This document shows, one piece after another, positions 18,125 through 26,823 of a stretch of DNA of 64,000 nt; positions within the stretch are counted from its first letter, which is position 1; each line of letters opens with the position of its first letter. Source of the DNA: JAAXQD01 sp963790095 (GTDB lineage: Bacteria > Desulfobacterota > Desulfobacteria > Desulfobacterales > UBA11574); contig CAWBNO010000034.1 in the NCBI GenBank assembly GCA_963790095.1, positions 200,242 to 264,241 on the forward strand, given 5' to 3'. The position numbers and the translations under genes are program-made. Under the pieces are notes generated by a model. The model was given only the letters and a program-made list of their open reading frames with translations, made no database searches and was not told where the DNA came from.

Positions 18125-18325
18125 TTACCTTGTGTCATAAACTTTTTTAACCCGGCCGATTTGACCGCTCTCTAAGCGGACCTTAATCCCATGGGGATGG
18201 GACCTTGATTTGGTCAGGATATCTTTCACCACGCCTTCGGTCAATTTTCCGGTAGGCTGATCTTTTTTCATCACGATCAGAACCTGCATCCCCGGTGTTA
18301 TTCTTTCACGATTGGGTCCGTTCAT
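18125..18325 (-). CDS. YwbE-family protein
   Basis: A 66-residue DUF2196 protein: MNGPNRERITPGMQVLIVMK, then GVVKDILTKSRSHPHGIKVR and GQIGRVKKVYD. The family is short, basic, beta-rich and widely conserved with unknown function; an RNA-binding role has been suggested by its fold. The ribosome site is poor. Confidence 0.85.
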   Translation of the reverse strand: MNGPNRERITPGMQVLIVMKKDQPTGKLTEGVVKDILTKSRSHPHGIKVRLESGQIGRVKKVYDTR

Positions 18326-18401
18326 GACGTTAATTTAATTGCACTGTTTATTTTGATCTATGAAGTTTGACAAAACCTTTTTGGATTTTATGCATATTGG
18401 A

Positions 18402-18670
18402 TTATCGCGATGACAAAGCAAACTTGTTTTCAATGGATCGCTTTTTAGAAGACTTCTGCTGAAAATGAAACATGTACAACAAGATTTGTTTATACATATT
18501 GAAATAATGCTCAAGACCGAACACGGCAACCATACGGATGTTTTTATTTAAGGGCGGCTTGTTGAATATTCTTCTGAAAATGAAACCTGGGACCAAGATT
18601 TTTTTATAAAGAACGATACTGCTGAAGACCGAACCGTCAACCATACGGATGTTTTTGTTTCTGGGCGGCG
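18402..18670 (-). pseudogene. Tandemly duplicated gene remnant
   Basis: Two diverged units of about 110 bp (18449-18556 and 18568-18671) share CTTCTG-TGAAAATGAAAC and AACCATACGGATGTTTTT. In the minus frame they read NKNIRMVAVFGLEHYF and NKNIRMVDGSVFSSIV. The first resembles NICFKTDGMGLKHYFYR of the lipoprotein at 21443-22057, so this is probably a duplicated piece of a related gene. Confidence 0.4.
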
Positions 18671-18932
18671 TTGATATTTTCGCTCTGGGACCGCATCCTG
18701 GGAACCCTTTTAACAGACATCGACCAAACCGAAATCCGTATCGGCGTAGGAAGTTATCAAAAGCAGGAAAAACTGAATTTTCACCATTTGCTGATGATGC
18801 CGCTGACTCGAAGAGTCCGATAGAACCCAAGACCTTGGAAATTTTTCAATCGGTTGGGGTGACGAAGGCAGGGCCATCCGATAAATTTTAATGGGGTCAA
18901 AACTATCGGACAGAAACGATCCAATATTCGGT
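18671..18932. other. Non-coding stretch beyond the remnant
   Basis: Nothing recognisable in either strand. Confidence 0.35.
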
Positions 18933-19742
18933 CTAAACTTCTTTTTTGTTAAAAACCACCAGCATTAACGCGGTGATCAGAAAGATAAAAAAGGAGACAT
19001 TCAGAATCGGATGAAGGGGTCCCATGTTGTTAAACCTGCTTTGACCGATGATGGAATCGGCGTAGACCTGAACCATGTAAACTTTCGGGTATAAAATTCT
19101 CCACAAGGCAGGGGGCGCGGATGCGGCCTCCGGAACCGCTGTTCGTAAAATGTCGCTGGTCAAGATCTGATGCCCCCCGTCGGAAATATAGCCGACCAAT
19201 AAAATCCCCACAGAAAAAACCGCACTGATGAAATCCGGGAGATAAAGAGACAAAAAGCACACCAGAACCGCAATAAAGAGAAGATTGATCGAGCATACCA
19301 GAGATGCGGTTAAATATCCTGGGATGGTGGCGCCGGTTTTAACCCATACCGTCATAAAAATCGTTGCGTGAAGAATAAACATGAAAACCAGGCATAATAC
19401 CCACGTGCCGGCGATCCGCCCGAGGAGATATTCCCGCCTTAAAACCGGCCTGGAAAGAAACAATACCAAACTTCCGTCTTCGTGGTCTCTGCTGAAAATT
19501 TTCATGGACAGCAGAATGACGATCAGGAACATGCCGGACGATATAATCTGAAAAACAATTTTTGAAACATGCCACGCAACCGTAATATTGTCCAACTGTT
19601 TCCCGTTGACGACATATTGGCCGCTGTAACATCCCCGGATCATCAGCACGAAAAAAATGGAAAGGCCTAGCAGGACATAAATACTTTTGTGCCGCATCTG
19701 GTCGCGAATGGTGTAGCCGGTAATTTTTAAAAAACGATTCAT
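18933..19742 (-). CDS. ABC-2 type transporter permease
   Basis: A 269-residue membrane protein with about six hydrophobic segments (for example YVLLGLSIFFVLMI, IISSGMFLIVILLSM, LCLVFMFILHATIFM, FISAVFSVGILLVGY and a last one before the C terminus). The SRDHEDGSLVLFLSRPVLRR segment between the second and third helices is typical of ABC-2 permeases of the NosY/YhaP type. It follows its ATPase gene by about 47 bases, so the two form an export or membrane-remodelling ABC complex. The substrate is unknown. Confidence 0.9.
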   Translation of the reverse strand: MNRFLKITGYTIRDQMRHKSIYVLLGLSIFFVLMIRGCYSGQYVVNGKQLDNITVAWHVSKIVFQIISSGMFLIVILLSMKIFSRDHEDGSLVLFLSRPVLRREYLLGRIAGTWVLCLVFMFILHATIFMTVWVKTGATIPGYLTASLVCSINLLFIAVLVCFLSLYLPDFISAVFSVGILLVGYISDGGHQILTSDILRTAVPEAASAPPALWRILYPKVYMVQVYADSIIGQSRFNNMGPLHPILNVSFFIFLITALMLVVFNKKEV

Positions 19743-19789
19743 TTTCCCCAGGATAAAAATTATATTAATTTTGTCACGATTTGAAATGT

Positions 19790-20491
19790 TCAGCTCAGGT
19801 ATTTAATAAAAACATCCTCCAACGTCTCGTCGGCGTCAAGTATTGAACGAATCGAATCCTTGACGAGGATTTTTCCGTTGTTCATTATGGCCAGGGTCTG
19901 GCATGTCTTTTCCACTTCCGAAAGGAGATGGGAATTCAAGAGCACGGTAACACCATTGTCCCGGAGGCGTTCGAGAATTTTTCTCACATCCCGGATACCG
20001 ATGGGATCGAGGCCTGTCACCGGTTCATCGAGTATCAACAATTTGGGCTGTCCGAGGAGCGCTGCTCCGAGACCGATCCGCTGTTTCATGCCCTTGGAAT
20101 ACCCGGCTGATTTTTCTTTTTCCCGCCCTTTCATGGAAACCACATCCAAAAGCCGGTCCACTTCCATTCGCGCATCTTTTCCGGCCAGTCCATTCAAAGA
20201 AGCGTGCCGCCGCAGATATTCAAGCCCGGAAAGATGCGAAGGGATCCTGTGATGTTCGGCCAGATATCCCACCCCTTTGCGTGCTTCGAGGTTGGAAACA
20301 GGTGTTCCGTCGATCAAGATGCTCCCCGAAGTCGGTTTGATAAAGTCCAGGAGCATGCGGACCACCGTTGTTTTGCCGGCGCCGTTGGGACCGAGCAAGG
20401 CGAAATACTCCCCCTTCTCGATGCGACAGGTCATGTTGTCCACCGCCGTAACTGTACCGAATTTTTTGGTGACGGAATTAAGTTCAATCAT
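19790..20491 (-). CDS. ABC transporter ATP-binding protein
   Basis: A 233-residue ATPase: Walker A LGPNGAGKTT near residue 34, Q-loop replaced by the YLAEHH segment, signature GYSKGMKQRIGLGAALLG, Walker B PKLLILDEPVTGLDP and H-loop NSHLLSE. It energises the permease encoded directly downstream. The ribosome site AAGGAC lies close to ATG at 20491. Confidence 0.95.
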   Translation of the reverse strand: MIELNSVTKKFGTVTAVDNMTCRIEKGEYFALLGPNGAGKTTVVRMLLDFIKPTSGSILIDGTPVSNLEARKGVGYLAEHHRIPSHLSGLEYLRRHASLNGLAGKDARMEVDRLLDVVSMKGREKEKSAGYSKGMKQRIGLGAALLGQPKLLILDEPVTGLDPIGIRDVRKILERLRDNGVTVLLNSHLLSEVEKTCQTLAIMNNGKILVKDSIRSILDADETLEDVFIKYLS

Positions 20492-20741
20492 ATTAAAGTC
20501 CTTTTAGCACGGGTTGTTCACCATTTACAACGGAATAACACGACGGAACACATCCGCATCATGGCGTATCCCGCCGGCAACCGACCTGTCCCAAGGTGCC
20601 GGCAACAGAATCACCTGTGTGCAACGGAAACACTTCCTGGATGCCGGATCAAGTCCGCACAAGGGTTTTCAGCGAGCCATGCTTCCTGTATGCCCCAGCC
20701 GGAAACCCGCGGAAAACGCAGATCCGGACCAAAAAGGTCAT

Positions 20742-20861
20742 TTATGGATGGAAACTATCCTGATTGTGCTTTTTCTTTTCCTCCTTTTCTTTGCGTTTTT
20801 CTTTAATGGTTTTTGCCGGCTTCTTTCTCACATCCTTTTTCGTGTCTCTCGACTTTCCCAT
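20742..20861 (-). CDS. Lysine-rich micropeptide, 39 aa
   Basis: The frame reads MGKSRDTKKDVRKKPAKTIK, continues with KEKRKEKEEKKK and ends in HNQDSFHP. A strong AGGAGG lies seven bases before ATG. Peptides starting M(G/S)KSRDTKKDVKKKPAKT occur in many proteobacteria in my memory, always highly basic and of unknown role; nucleic-acid binding is plausible. Its last codons fall in GTTTCCATCCATAAATG, which is also the end of the palindromic element at 33300. Confidence 0.7.
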   Translation of the reverse strand: MGKSRDTKKDVRKKPAKTIKEKRKEKEEKKKHNQDSFHP

Positions 20862-20888
20862 TTTTTTCCCTCCTGATGGATCCATTGG

Positions 20889-20932
20889 GGACGCATCCCA
20901 GTTAAATACAAGCAACAACGTTTAACGGGATG
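20889..20932. repeat. Partial copy of the 115-bp repeat, inverted
   Basis: GCATCCCAGTTAAATACAAG and CAACAACGTTTAAC match one end of the repeat found at 29717, 31651 and 34016, in the opposite orientation. It is flanked by an inverted pair GGGGACGCATCCC/GGGATGCGCCCCC. Confidence 0.6.
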
Positions 20933-21098
20933 CGCCCCCCATTTCTCATGGAAATACATGTCAAAGTAAAATAAAACTGTCAAGAATCTTAAAATCGCCG
21001 GGGGAAACGCATAATTCCATGAATGTCCCGGAAGTCCTCCATCCTGATGATGCATTTCATCGCCGTGACGGTGTCCCTCCCCGGACTCCTTGTGCCGC

Positions 21099-21305
21099 CT
21101 ATGGTTGTTGGGTTGCCTCTTTTACCATGGCTTTGTATTGTTCAGGTTGTAACGTGGACATCCGATGGATAAAAGCCACAATATCCAATGTAAGGGACCA
21201 ATGAGGCACCCTGGCGGAAAAATTGTAAATACCTGAAAAAACAAACCCTGCTATCCCCCCTATGATCACGACCATGGCCAAAATAAAACCCGCAAATACT
21301 TTCAT
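21099..21305 (-). CDS. Membrane-anchored cytochrome-like N terminus, 68 aa
   Basis: The protein starts MKVFAGFILAMVVIIGG with one transmembrane helix, then SGIYNFSARVPHWSLT and ends QYKAMVKEATQQP. The xSGxYNxxAxxPHW motif is typical just after the anchor of small c-type cytochromes, but no CxxCH haem site follows. A further reading frame downstream contains a His-rich stretch (GHRHGDEMHHQDGG), so this may be a frameshifted longer gene. ATG at 21305 has ACGGAGGT upstream. Confidence 0.65.
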   Translation of the reverse strand: MKVFAGFILAMVVIIGGIAGFVFSGIYNFSARVPHWSLTLDIVAFIHRMSTLQPEQYKAMVKEATQQP

Positions 21306-21442
21306 TTTCCACCTCCGTATCACCAACAGTTATAGTTGCCGCGGCTTCTTTCGGATAGTCAGTTACAACGGCATTCTATTCACAATTCAAGGTTCAAGGT
21401 TTGACACCCTTTTCCTCCAAATCCAAACGCCGCTAGCCTATT

Positions 21443-22057
21443 CTATCGCTTATTTCCCCTGCTGTTTAAAACTGTAAAGTCAAATTCAAGCAAATCATGA
21501 AATGTTGCTGCTGCTTTATCAGGTTCAACCTGGAACCAGATTAAGATATTCTCGACACGATAAAAATAATGCTTAAGCCCCATTCCATCTGTTTTAAAAC
21601 AAATGTTGTCCCCCATTTTAGTTTGTGTTAACGGTGAAAAAACAGACGATCCATCGGCCATTTTCATGGCCATTCTCTTTAAGTTCGTTTCAGCCTTTTC
21701 AGCGTTTTCATAAACACTTACGTAAAGAATATTCTTGGAATCATTGCTTCCGTAATGGGCCATTAAATTTTCACAATTATCGAGCTCTTTGCCATGCATT
21801 TTATTAATAACCCGGGTTGATTCTTCATTTAGAATAACTTTGAAAAGACTCAGTTCACCTAACTTTTTCGGAAAACAATTCCCGTTCTCGCGGGTTTTGA
21901 CTTTTTCGTTTTTCGATGCTTTTCCAGCATACCCCAACGGTATCTCAAATAACGTGATCTCCCCATGCGAATGGGTTGTTCCTGAACAACCGAAAACTAT
22001 ACTGTAAACTAGCAGAATCAGTGCAACAAATTTACATATTTTCCGTGGGTTTTTCAT
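21443..22057 (-). CDS. Uncharacterised lipoprotein
   Basis: About 204 residues. A signal peptide (MKNPRKICKFVALILLVYSI) ends in the lipobox VFGC, so the mature protein is likely lipid-anchored. The rest shows no domain I recognise: FEIPLGYAGKASKNEK, LYVSVYENAEKAETNLKRMA and GLKHYFYRVENILIWFQVEP. An ATG five codons earlier (22072) is also possible; neither start has a good ribosome site. Part of this gene resembles the tandem remnant at 18402-18670. Confidence 0.7.
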   Translation of the reverse strand: MKNPRKICKFVALILLVYSIVFGCSGTTHSHGEITLFEIPLGYAGKASKNEKVKTRENGNCFPKKLGELSLFKVILNEESTRVINKMHGKELDNCENLMAHYGSNDSKNILYVSVYENAEKAETNLKRMAMKMADGSSVFSPLTQTKMGDNICFKTDGMGLKHYFYRVENILIWFQVEPDKAAATFHDLLEFDFTVLNSRGNKR

Positions 22058-22181
22058 GCTGTAAATTCTCATATCTCACTTTTCCATAACAAAAGGTGCG
22101 TGCCCACCCCAAAACTGGCGGGAGCTTGCTGTGGTTTTTATTTTTTTAAACAAGGATCGAGAGTTGCCCCCTCGCCGCGGA

Positions 22182-23696
22182 TTATTTTTTCCAAGCCCCT
22201 AATCTGCGCAGAAGATTAACAACCGGCTCGGATCTTGAGGGGTCATCCGAGGAGACTGGCTTCAAACGGACCATGGAACAAAATACTCCGGCAACGCAAA
22301 GGAAGCAGAAGATCATCATGCAAAGATGCATGCTGGCAAGAAAAGAGGACTGTGTTTCCGCATTCACCGGGTGGTCCCCCATGATATGTTTGAACACAAG
22401 GGTGATGATGGTCATGCTGCACAGCATCCCCATGGTCCGCATGGTGGCCAGAAAACTGGATGCGATACCATAGCTTTTGGGAGAAACACTCCCCATCACC
22501 GCAGTGGTATTGGGGGATGAAAAAAGACTGAATCCCACACCCATCAAGGCCAACATCCCCATAATCACGGGCATGGGAGTTCCGGCATGAACCTGGGAAC
22601 CCAGCCCCAGGCTCAGGGTACACACGCCCATGCCTGCAGTGGCCAGACCCGCAGGTGAAACCCGGTCTGCCAGCCTTCCAAAAAACGGAGAAAGCGCCGT
22701 CTGGAACACGGGCTGGATAATCAGAATCCATCCTGCCCATTGGGGAGAATACCCTCTGACCACTATCAAATACAAACTGAAGAAAAAAGCGATGCCAAAA
22801 GACGCGGCGTAATTGATAAGGGTGGCCAGGTTACTGAAGGCGAAAACCCGGTTACGGATGACCAGACCCACATCCAGAATCGGAGATGAACACTGGTATT
22901 CAAAGGCGAGAAAGATAAGGAATCCCAAGGCGCCTAATGCCATCAATACCAGATAAATACCCCCCTCTTTCTGGTTGAGGGTGCCGTAAATCAGACAGAA
23001 TAAAGCACTCATGTAAAGAAGGGTTCCCACAAAATCAAAAGGCTCGCCTTTTGCATCCGCCCATTCGCCCTTGAGTTTAAAAACCGTGAGCCAAAGACAG
23101 AAAAGCTCCACCAGAACCCCCAGATAAAAGATCCATCGCCATCCCAGATGGGTGACCATAAATCCGGAAAGAACCGGACCCAGAGACAGCCCCAAGTAGA
23201 CGCAACCCACGATGATCCCCATGGCCCGCCCCCGGTTGGCCGGTGGGAAAACCGAAGAAAGGATGGCCACACTGGTTCCGGAAATCATGGCTCCGCCACA
23301 TCCTTGAAAAAACCGGAACACAATAAAACTTTCAATGCTAAAGGCGAGGGGTAGCAAAAGGGTTCCCCCAGTGAACACGAGAATGCCGATGGTGAAGATT
23401 CTTTTCCTTCCGTAAATATCACCCAGCCGTCCAGCCGGAATCAAAAAAAGGGAAAAGGCGAAGATATAGACGGTTTCCACAAGTCCAAGCTGAACCGCAC
23501 TGGCTGAAAACTCCCTGCCAATGGCAGGAAGGGCCACTCCCACAGCAGACAGCATGAAGGGGGTCAGGAACTGAACGGCGCTGACCACAAACAGGATCAC
23601 ACCATCGGAGACGCCCTGATCGGAAGGGTTTTTTGAAGCAATGTTGTGAGGGTTTGCGTCTGATTTTTCTTTTATCTCTGCCACGTCGTTATTCAC
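22182..23696 (-). CDS. MFS drug/solute exporter, DHA2-like
   Basis: A 504-residue major facilitator with 14 predicted membrane helices and the usual cues: LIPAGRLGDIYGRKRIFTIG (motif A between helices 2 and 3), GCGGAMISGTSVAILSSVFP and NRGRAMGIIVGCVYLGLSLG (motif C with GLSLGPVLSG). The shape is that of EmrB/QacA-type proton-driven exporters. It begins with GTG at 23696 and no clear ribosome site, so the real start may be elsewhere. There is no membrane-fusion partner next to it. Confidence 0.92.
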   Translation of the reverse strand: MNNDVAEIKEKSDANPHNIASKNPSDQGVSDGVILFVVSAVQFLTPFMLSAVGVALPAIGREFSASAVQLGLVETVYIFAFSLFLIPAGRLGDIYGRKRIFTIGILVFTGGTLLLPLAFSIESFIVFRFFQGCGGAMISGTSVAILSSVFPPANRGRAMGIIVGCVYLGLSLGPVLSGFMVTHLGWRWIFYLGVLVELFCLWLTVFKLKGEWADAKGEPFDFVGTLLYMSALFCLIYGTLNQKEGGIYLVLMALGALGFLIFLAFEYQCSSPILDVGLVIRNRVFAFSNLATLINYAASFGIAFFFSLYLIVVRGYSPQWAGWILIIQPVFQTALSPFFGRLADRVSPAGLATAGMGVCTLSLGLGSQVHAGTPMPVIMGMLALMGVGFSLFSSPNTTAVMGSVSPKSYGIASSFLATMRTMGMLCSMTIITLVFKHIMGDHPVNAETQSSFLASMHLCMMIFCFLCVAGVFCSMVRLKPVSSDDPSRSEPVVNLLRRLGAWKK

Positions 23697-23926
23697 CCTA
23701 TGGACGCTTCATGGATTATTGGTTATCATTCTGCAGTTAAAAGCGGGAGGAAAATATAATGGCAGAATATCGGACAGGCAAAAAAGTGTCAATTATTAAT
23801 AATTCCGTATCGAAGTCGATACCCTAACGACCCTAATGCATTTTTTCATTTGACCCTTCCCTTATAAAGTTGATATCTGACAACCAAAATATCTATTTCT
23901 GCAATCCGATATAAAAAGCAAAACTA

Positions 23927-24020
23927 AATATTTGAGGGGTCGGGGAGTTTTTATTCTAACTCCTTGAGTACCAGCGGAATGGATGATCTTTTAAAAAAAC
24001 ACCTCGACCCCTCAATTATT
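23927..24020. repeat. Long inverted repeat upstream of the lytic transglycosylase
   Basis: TTGAGGGGTCGGGGAGTTTTT (arm at 23931-23951) pairs with its near complement at 23993-24013, AAAAACACCTCGACCCCTCAA. The stem is about 20 bp around a 40-base loop. It lies in the divergent region between the MFS gene and the plus-strand transglycosylase, so it could be a terminator, a small mobile element, or a structured 5' region. Confidence 0.6.
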
Positions 24021-24083
24021 TAAGATCATTCAAAATTTTGACACATAGCTCAACAGGTGCCGTATTTTGTATAAGGACCGCCT

Positions 24084-26279
24084 ATGCGACCTCGCCGGAC
24101 AATTATCCTGTATGCCATTATAATAATTGCATTGATCGTCAAACCAACCGCAGTAAGGGCTGAAACGATTTCCATCTCTGTGTTTCTTGACTACCGGCAA
24201 TTACAGCTTCTGATGATGCGGGATGCGTTTAATGGACCGAATCACACTGCACAATATCTATTGGATGATGACGGTTGCACCCGCATTACCTTTTCGGAAC
24301 CCCATCTGTCAGCAGAGGGAGAGTTGTTGCGCGTAGATACGAAGACCCTCGCAACAATTGGCGTCACCACAACGACGGGTGCTTGCAAGGTCATTACCCA
24401 ATGGAACGGTCGCGCCACGGTTACCGGCAAACCTGTTTTAGTCAGCGATCAACCGTTTTCCGTAGAGTTTCGGGTCCAGGACACCCGGCTTTACAATCAA
24501 CAGGGCCGGCTGCTTGAGGATAGTCTTGTCCTCCAGGCGGTGAAAGAACAATTGCATCTTTTTTTAAGCCGTTACCGGCTGGATCTGAACCCTGAAACCG
24601 GTCAGCTCAAAGCCCTTCTACCTTATTTTTTGCCCCATTATCCGGCAAATCGCCTATCAGGAATGATCGACAGCCTGCGCATCGGTCTTCTTGATCTCCG
24701 GCCCAACGGACTGGAGGTCCGGCTGCTAATGGATGTCGAAACCGTTGCCAAAGCCGGGCCGGAGCCCGTCCTTAGTGAACATGAAATGGAGCAGCTGGAG
24801 CAACGCTACCGAAGCTGGGATTCTTTTTTGACCTTTGTCATCAAGGAGGCCGCCTCTGCCACTCCCTCGGAAGAACTTCGAGCCGCCCTGTTGGAAATAC
24901 TTCTGGATGCACGCTACCAGCTCAAATCGATTCTCACAGAATCCCAGCAAAGTGCAGCTGACCCGGTCAAACAATTGTTTATCCGAACCTGGGAACAGCT
25001 GATGCCGGTAATGCGGGAAATCAGCGTTCGTTCATCGGAAAAGAACCTCCTCCCCTTTTTATCGTTCATAACAGCGGCTGACGCATTCAAAGCACTGGAT
25101 CGCCTGGGGCCTGCCTTGGGGCTGGATATATCCACCGACGGTCTGAGACGTTTGGCACGCCTTCTAAATGACGACCCATCCATTGATCCGCTGAAATATC
25201 TGGATGAAATCGATCCGGGACTGCAACAACTGTTTGATTTCGGAAGGTCTAGTGAAATTAGCCCACAAAAAAAATCACAGGGTTTTAACTTCCAGCTGAT
25301 CCGGCCGGTCTATGCTGCAAACCCCAGGAATCGTCTAAATCGCTGGGTTCCTGCCCCTGCCGAGGTGAATGCGTATCTCCTTGAAATACGAAAATTATTG
25401 TTGAAAGAGGCGGATGCTCGAATTCGTTCGTCATCAATCGCTCAGAAATACGCTCGTATTTACCGAAAATTGATGCTTACCGCCGCATGGCAAGAAAGCT
25501 GCTGGCGTCAATACATCCTACAAAACCGCAAAGTCGTTCCCCTTATTTCCGCCACAGGTGATATCGGTATGTTGCAGATCAATGAAAAGATATGGCGGGG
25601 CTTTTACTCTCCCTCCAAGTTGAGATGGGACATCACCTATAACGCCCGTGCAGGCAGTGAAATCCTGTTCAAATTCATGGTCGATTACGCATTGAAACAG
25701 AAGGAGCATACCTATGGAGGCGGTCTATCTAATCTGGCCCGGGCCACTTATTCTGCGTATAACGGCGGGCCATCTCAGGTGAGCCGTTACCGAAAAAACG
25801 ACGTCCCGGCCGCACACAAAAAAATCGACGCCGCCTTTTGGGAGAAATATCAGCAGGTACACCAGGGCCAGGAATTGGCCGTAACGAAATGTTTTGGCGG
25901 TCAAGCCGCCAGTTCAATGACCGCCGCGCCGCCAATAAACACGAGCCGAAAGCAATCCGGTTCAAAACAGGCGACCACAGTCAAGCCGTCACAGCGCATT
26001 GAAAATGTCGGGTGGATCAAAAGCCGCAACCCCAAACACTTTACGCTGCAACTGACGGCGATGAGCGGTGAGCAGGCGGTCAGAGCATTTATAAAGCAAC
26101 AATTCCAAGGCGGCAGCTTTGCCTATTATCGAAAAAAACAAAACGAACGGTATTTATATGTCGCCATCTACGGCAGTTTTGATAGCCGGGCACATGCGGA
26201 AAAGGCCGCTGCTCGTTTTGCTCCCCTTAAACCCTGGATACGGGACTTTGGCAGTATTCAGAAGATACTGTCAAAATAA
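24084..26279 (+). CDS. Lytic transglycosylase with C-terminal SPOR domain
   Basis: A 731-residue exported protein. A signal peptide spans about residues 1-26 (...VKPTAVRA-ET). The long middle has no known fold. The catalytic domain begins near 440: MLTAAWQESCWRQYI contains the probable catalytic Glu near 471, followed by TGDIGMLQINEKIW and YSAYNGGPSQVSRY, the three SLT (GH23) motifs. Residues ~650-728 (HFTLQLTAMSGEQAVRAFI ... YLYVAIYGSFDSRAHAEKA) form a SPOR domain that binds denuded peptidoglycan. It cleaves peptidoglycan glycan chains in the periplasm, probably at division sites. AAGGA precedes ATG. Confidence 0.9.
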   Translation: MRPRRTIILYAIIIIALIVKPTAVRAETISISVFLDYRQLQLLMMRDAFNGPNHTAQYLLDDDGCTRITFSEPHLSAEGELLRVDTKTLATIGVTTTTGACKVITQWNGRATVTGKPVLVSDQPFSVEFRVQDTRLYNQQGRLLEDSLVLQAVKEQLHLFLSRYRLDLNPETGQLKALLPYFLPHYPANRLSGMIDSLRIGLLDLRPNGLEVRLLMDVETVAKAGPEPVLSEHEMEQLEQRYRSWDSFLTFVIKEAASATPSEELRAALLEILLDARYQLKSILTESQQSAADPVKQLFIRTWEQLMPVMREISVRSSEKNLLPFLSFITAADAFKALDRLGPALGLDISTDGLRRLARLLNDDPSIDPLKYLDEIDPGLQQLFDFGRSSEISPQKKSQGFNFQLIRPVYAANPRNRLNRWVPAPAEVNAYLLEIRKLLLKEADARIRSSSIAQKYARIYRKLMLTAAWQESCWRQYILQNRKVVPLISATGDIGMLQINEKIWRGFYSPSKLRWDITYNARAGSEILFKFMVDYALKQKEHTYGGGLSNLARATYSAYNGGPSQVSRYRKNDVPAAHKKIDAAFWEKYQQVHQGQELAVTKCFGGQAASSMTAAPPINTSRKQSGSKQATTVKPSQRIENVGWIKSRNPKHFTLQLTAMSGEQAVRAFIKQQFQGGSFAYYRKKQNERYLYVAIYGSFDSRAHAEKAAARFAPLKPWIRDFGSIQKILSK

Positions 26280-26651
26280 TCATTACGAATGCGAGACCTT
26301 ATCAACGGAAGGGTTTAACTCATTTTCCTTGGGACAATTTTCACCTGAAAACCGATAAGATGTCCCGATCTAAACCTGATTTGACAGGATATCATCGAAA
26401 AATGGGTTTCTAAACGGCCTCTTTGAACCGTCGTTCCAGTTGAACGCTTTGTGTTTTCTTGTCATACCATCCTGCGAATAAAATCAAGTCCATATGATTG
26501 TCCAGCTTTGGAGAAAACGTAACCATCAGAGGAAGAGTTCGTATTTTTGGATAAAAAATGGCGATTGACAACCTGACCCGCCTTTGGTATCCGATTCTAA
26601 AGTGTTTTGCGAGGGTCTTAGGATGAAAACTTTCCGGATAGAAAGCACATT
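26280..26651. other. Intergenic region before the CXXC micropeptide
   Basis: No convincing gene. A minus-strand frame without a start codon spans about 26410-26649 (see rejected items). Confidence 0.4.
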
Positions 26652-26792
26652 ATGCAAAAGATACGGCCAACACCTCTGGTTCTAATGCTTATTTTTTGTC
26701 TTTGTCTGCTCCTGGGTATCAATCTGGGAGAAGTCCAGGTGGTTCTGGAAAAAGCAACGGCAATTTGCTTGAGCTGCATTGGAATCGGGTAA
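26652..26792 (+). CDS. CD1871A-type CXXC micropeptide, 46 aa
   Basis: The frame is MQKIRPTPLVLMLIFCLCLL, then GINLGEVQVVLEKATAICLS and finally CIGIG. One transmembrane helix is followed by the conserved ending ICLxCIGIG, which matches the CD1871A family of tiny CXXC membrane peptides as I recall it. The gene precedes the NapH-like ferredoxin, the usual neighbour of this family, so it likely contributes cysteines or an anchor to a membrane redox complex. The ribosome site is weak. Confidence 0.75.
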   Translation: MQKIRPTPLVLMLIFCLCLLLGINLGEVQVVLEKATAICLSCIGIG

Positions 26793-26823
26793 ACCCACCC
26801 GCACCCAAAATTCAGGGGTAAAG

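Noticed and set aside
23759..23827. 22-codon plus-strand frame MAEYRTGKKVSIINNS with GGGAGG upstream
   Set aside because: Very short, no cysteine or hydrophobic pattern, no neighbour context.
26410..26649. Minus-strand frame of 80 codons without a stop (HPKTLAKHFRIGYQRRVRLS...)
   Set aside because: No ATG near the front, no ribosome site; a frame this long without stop is not rare by chance.
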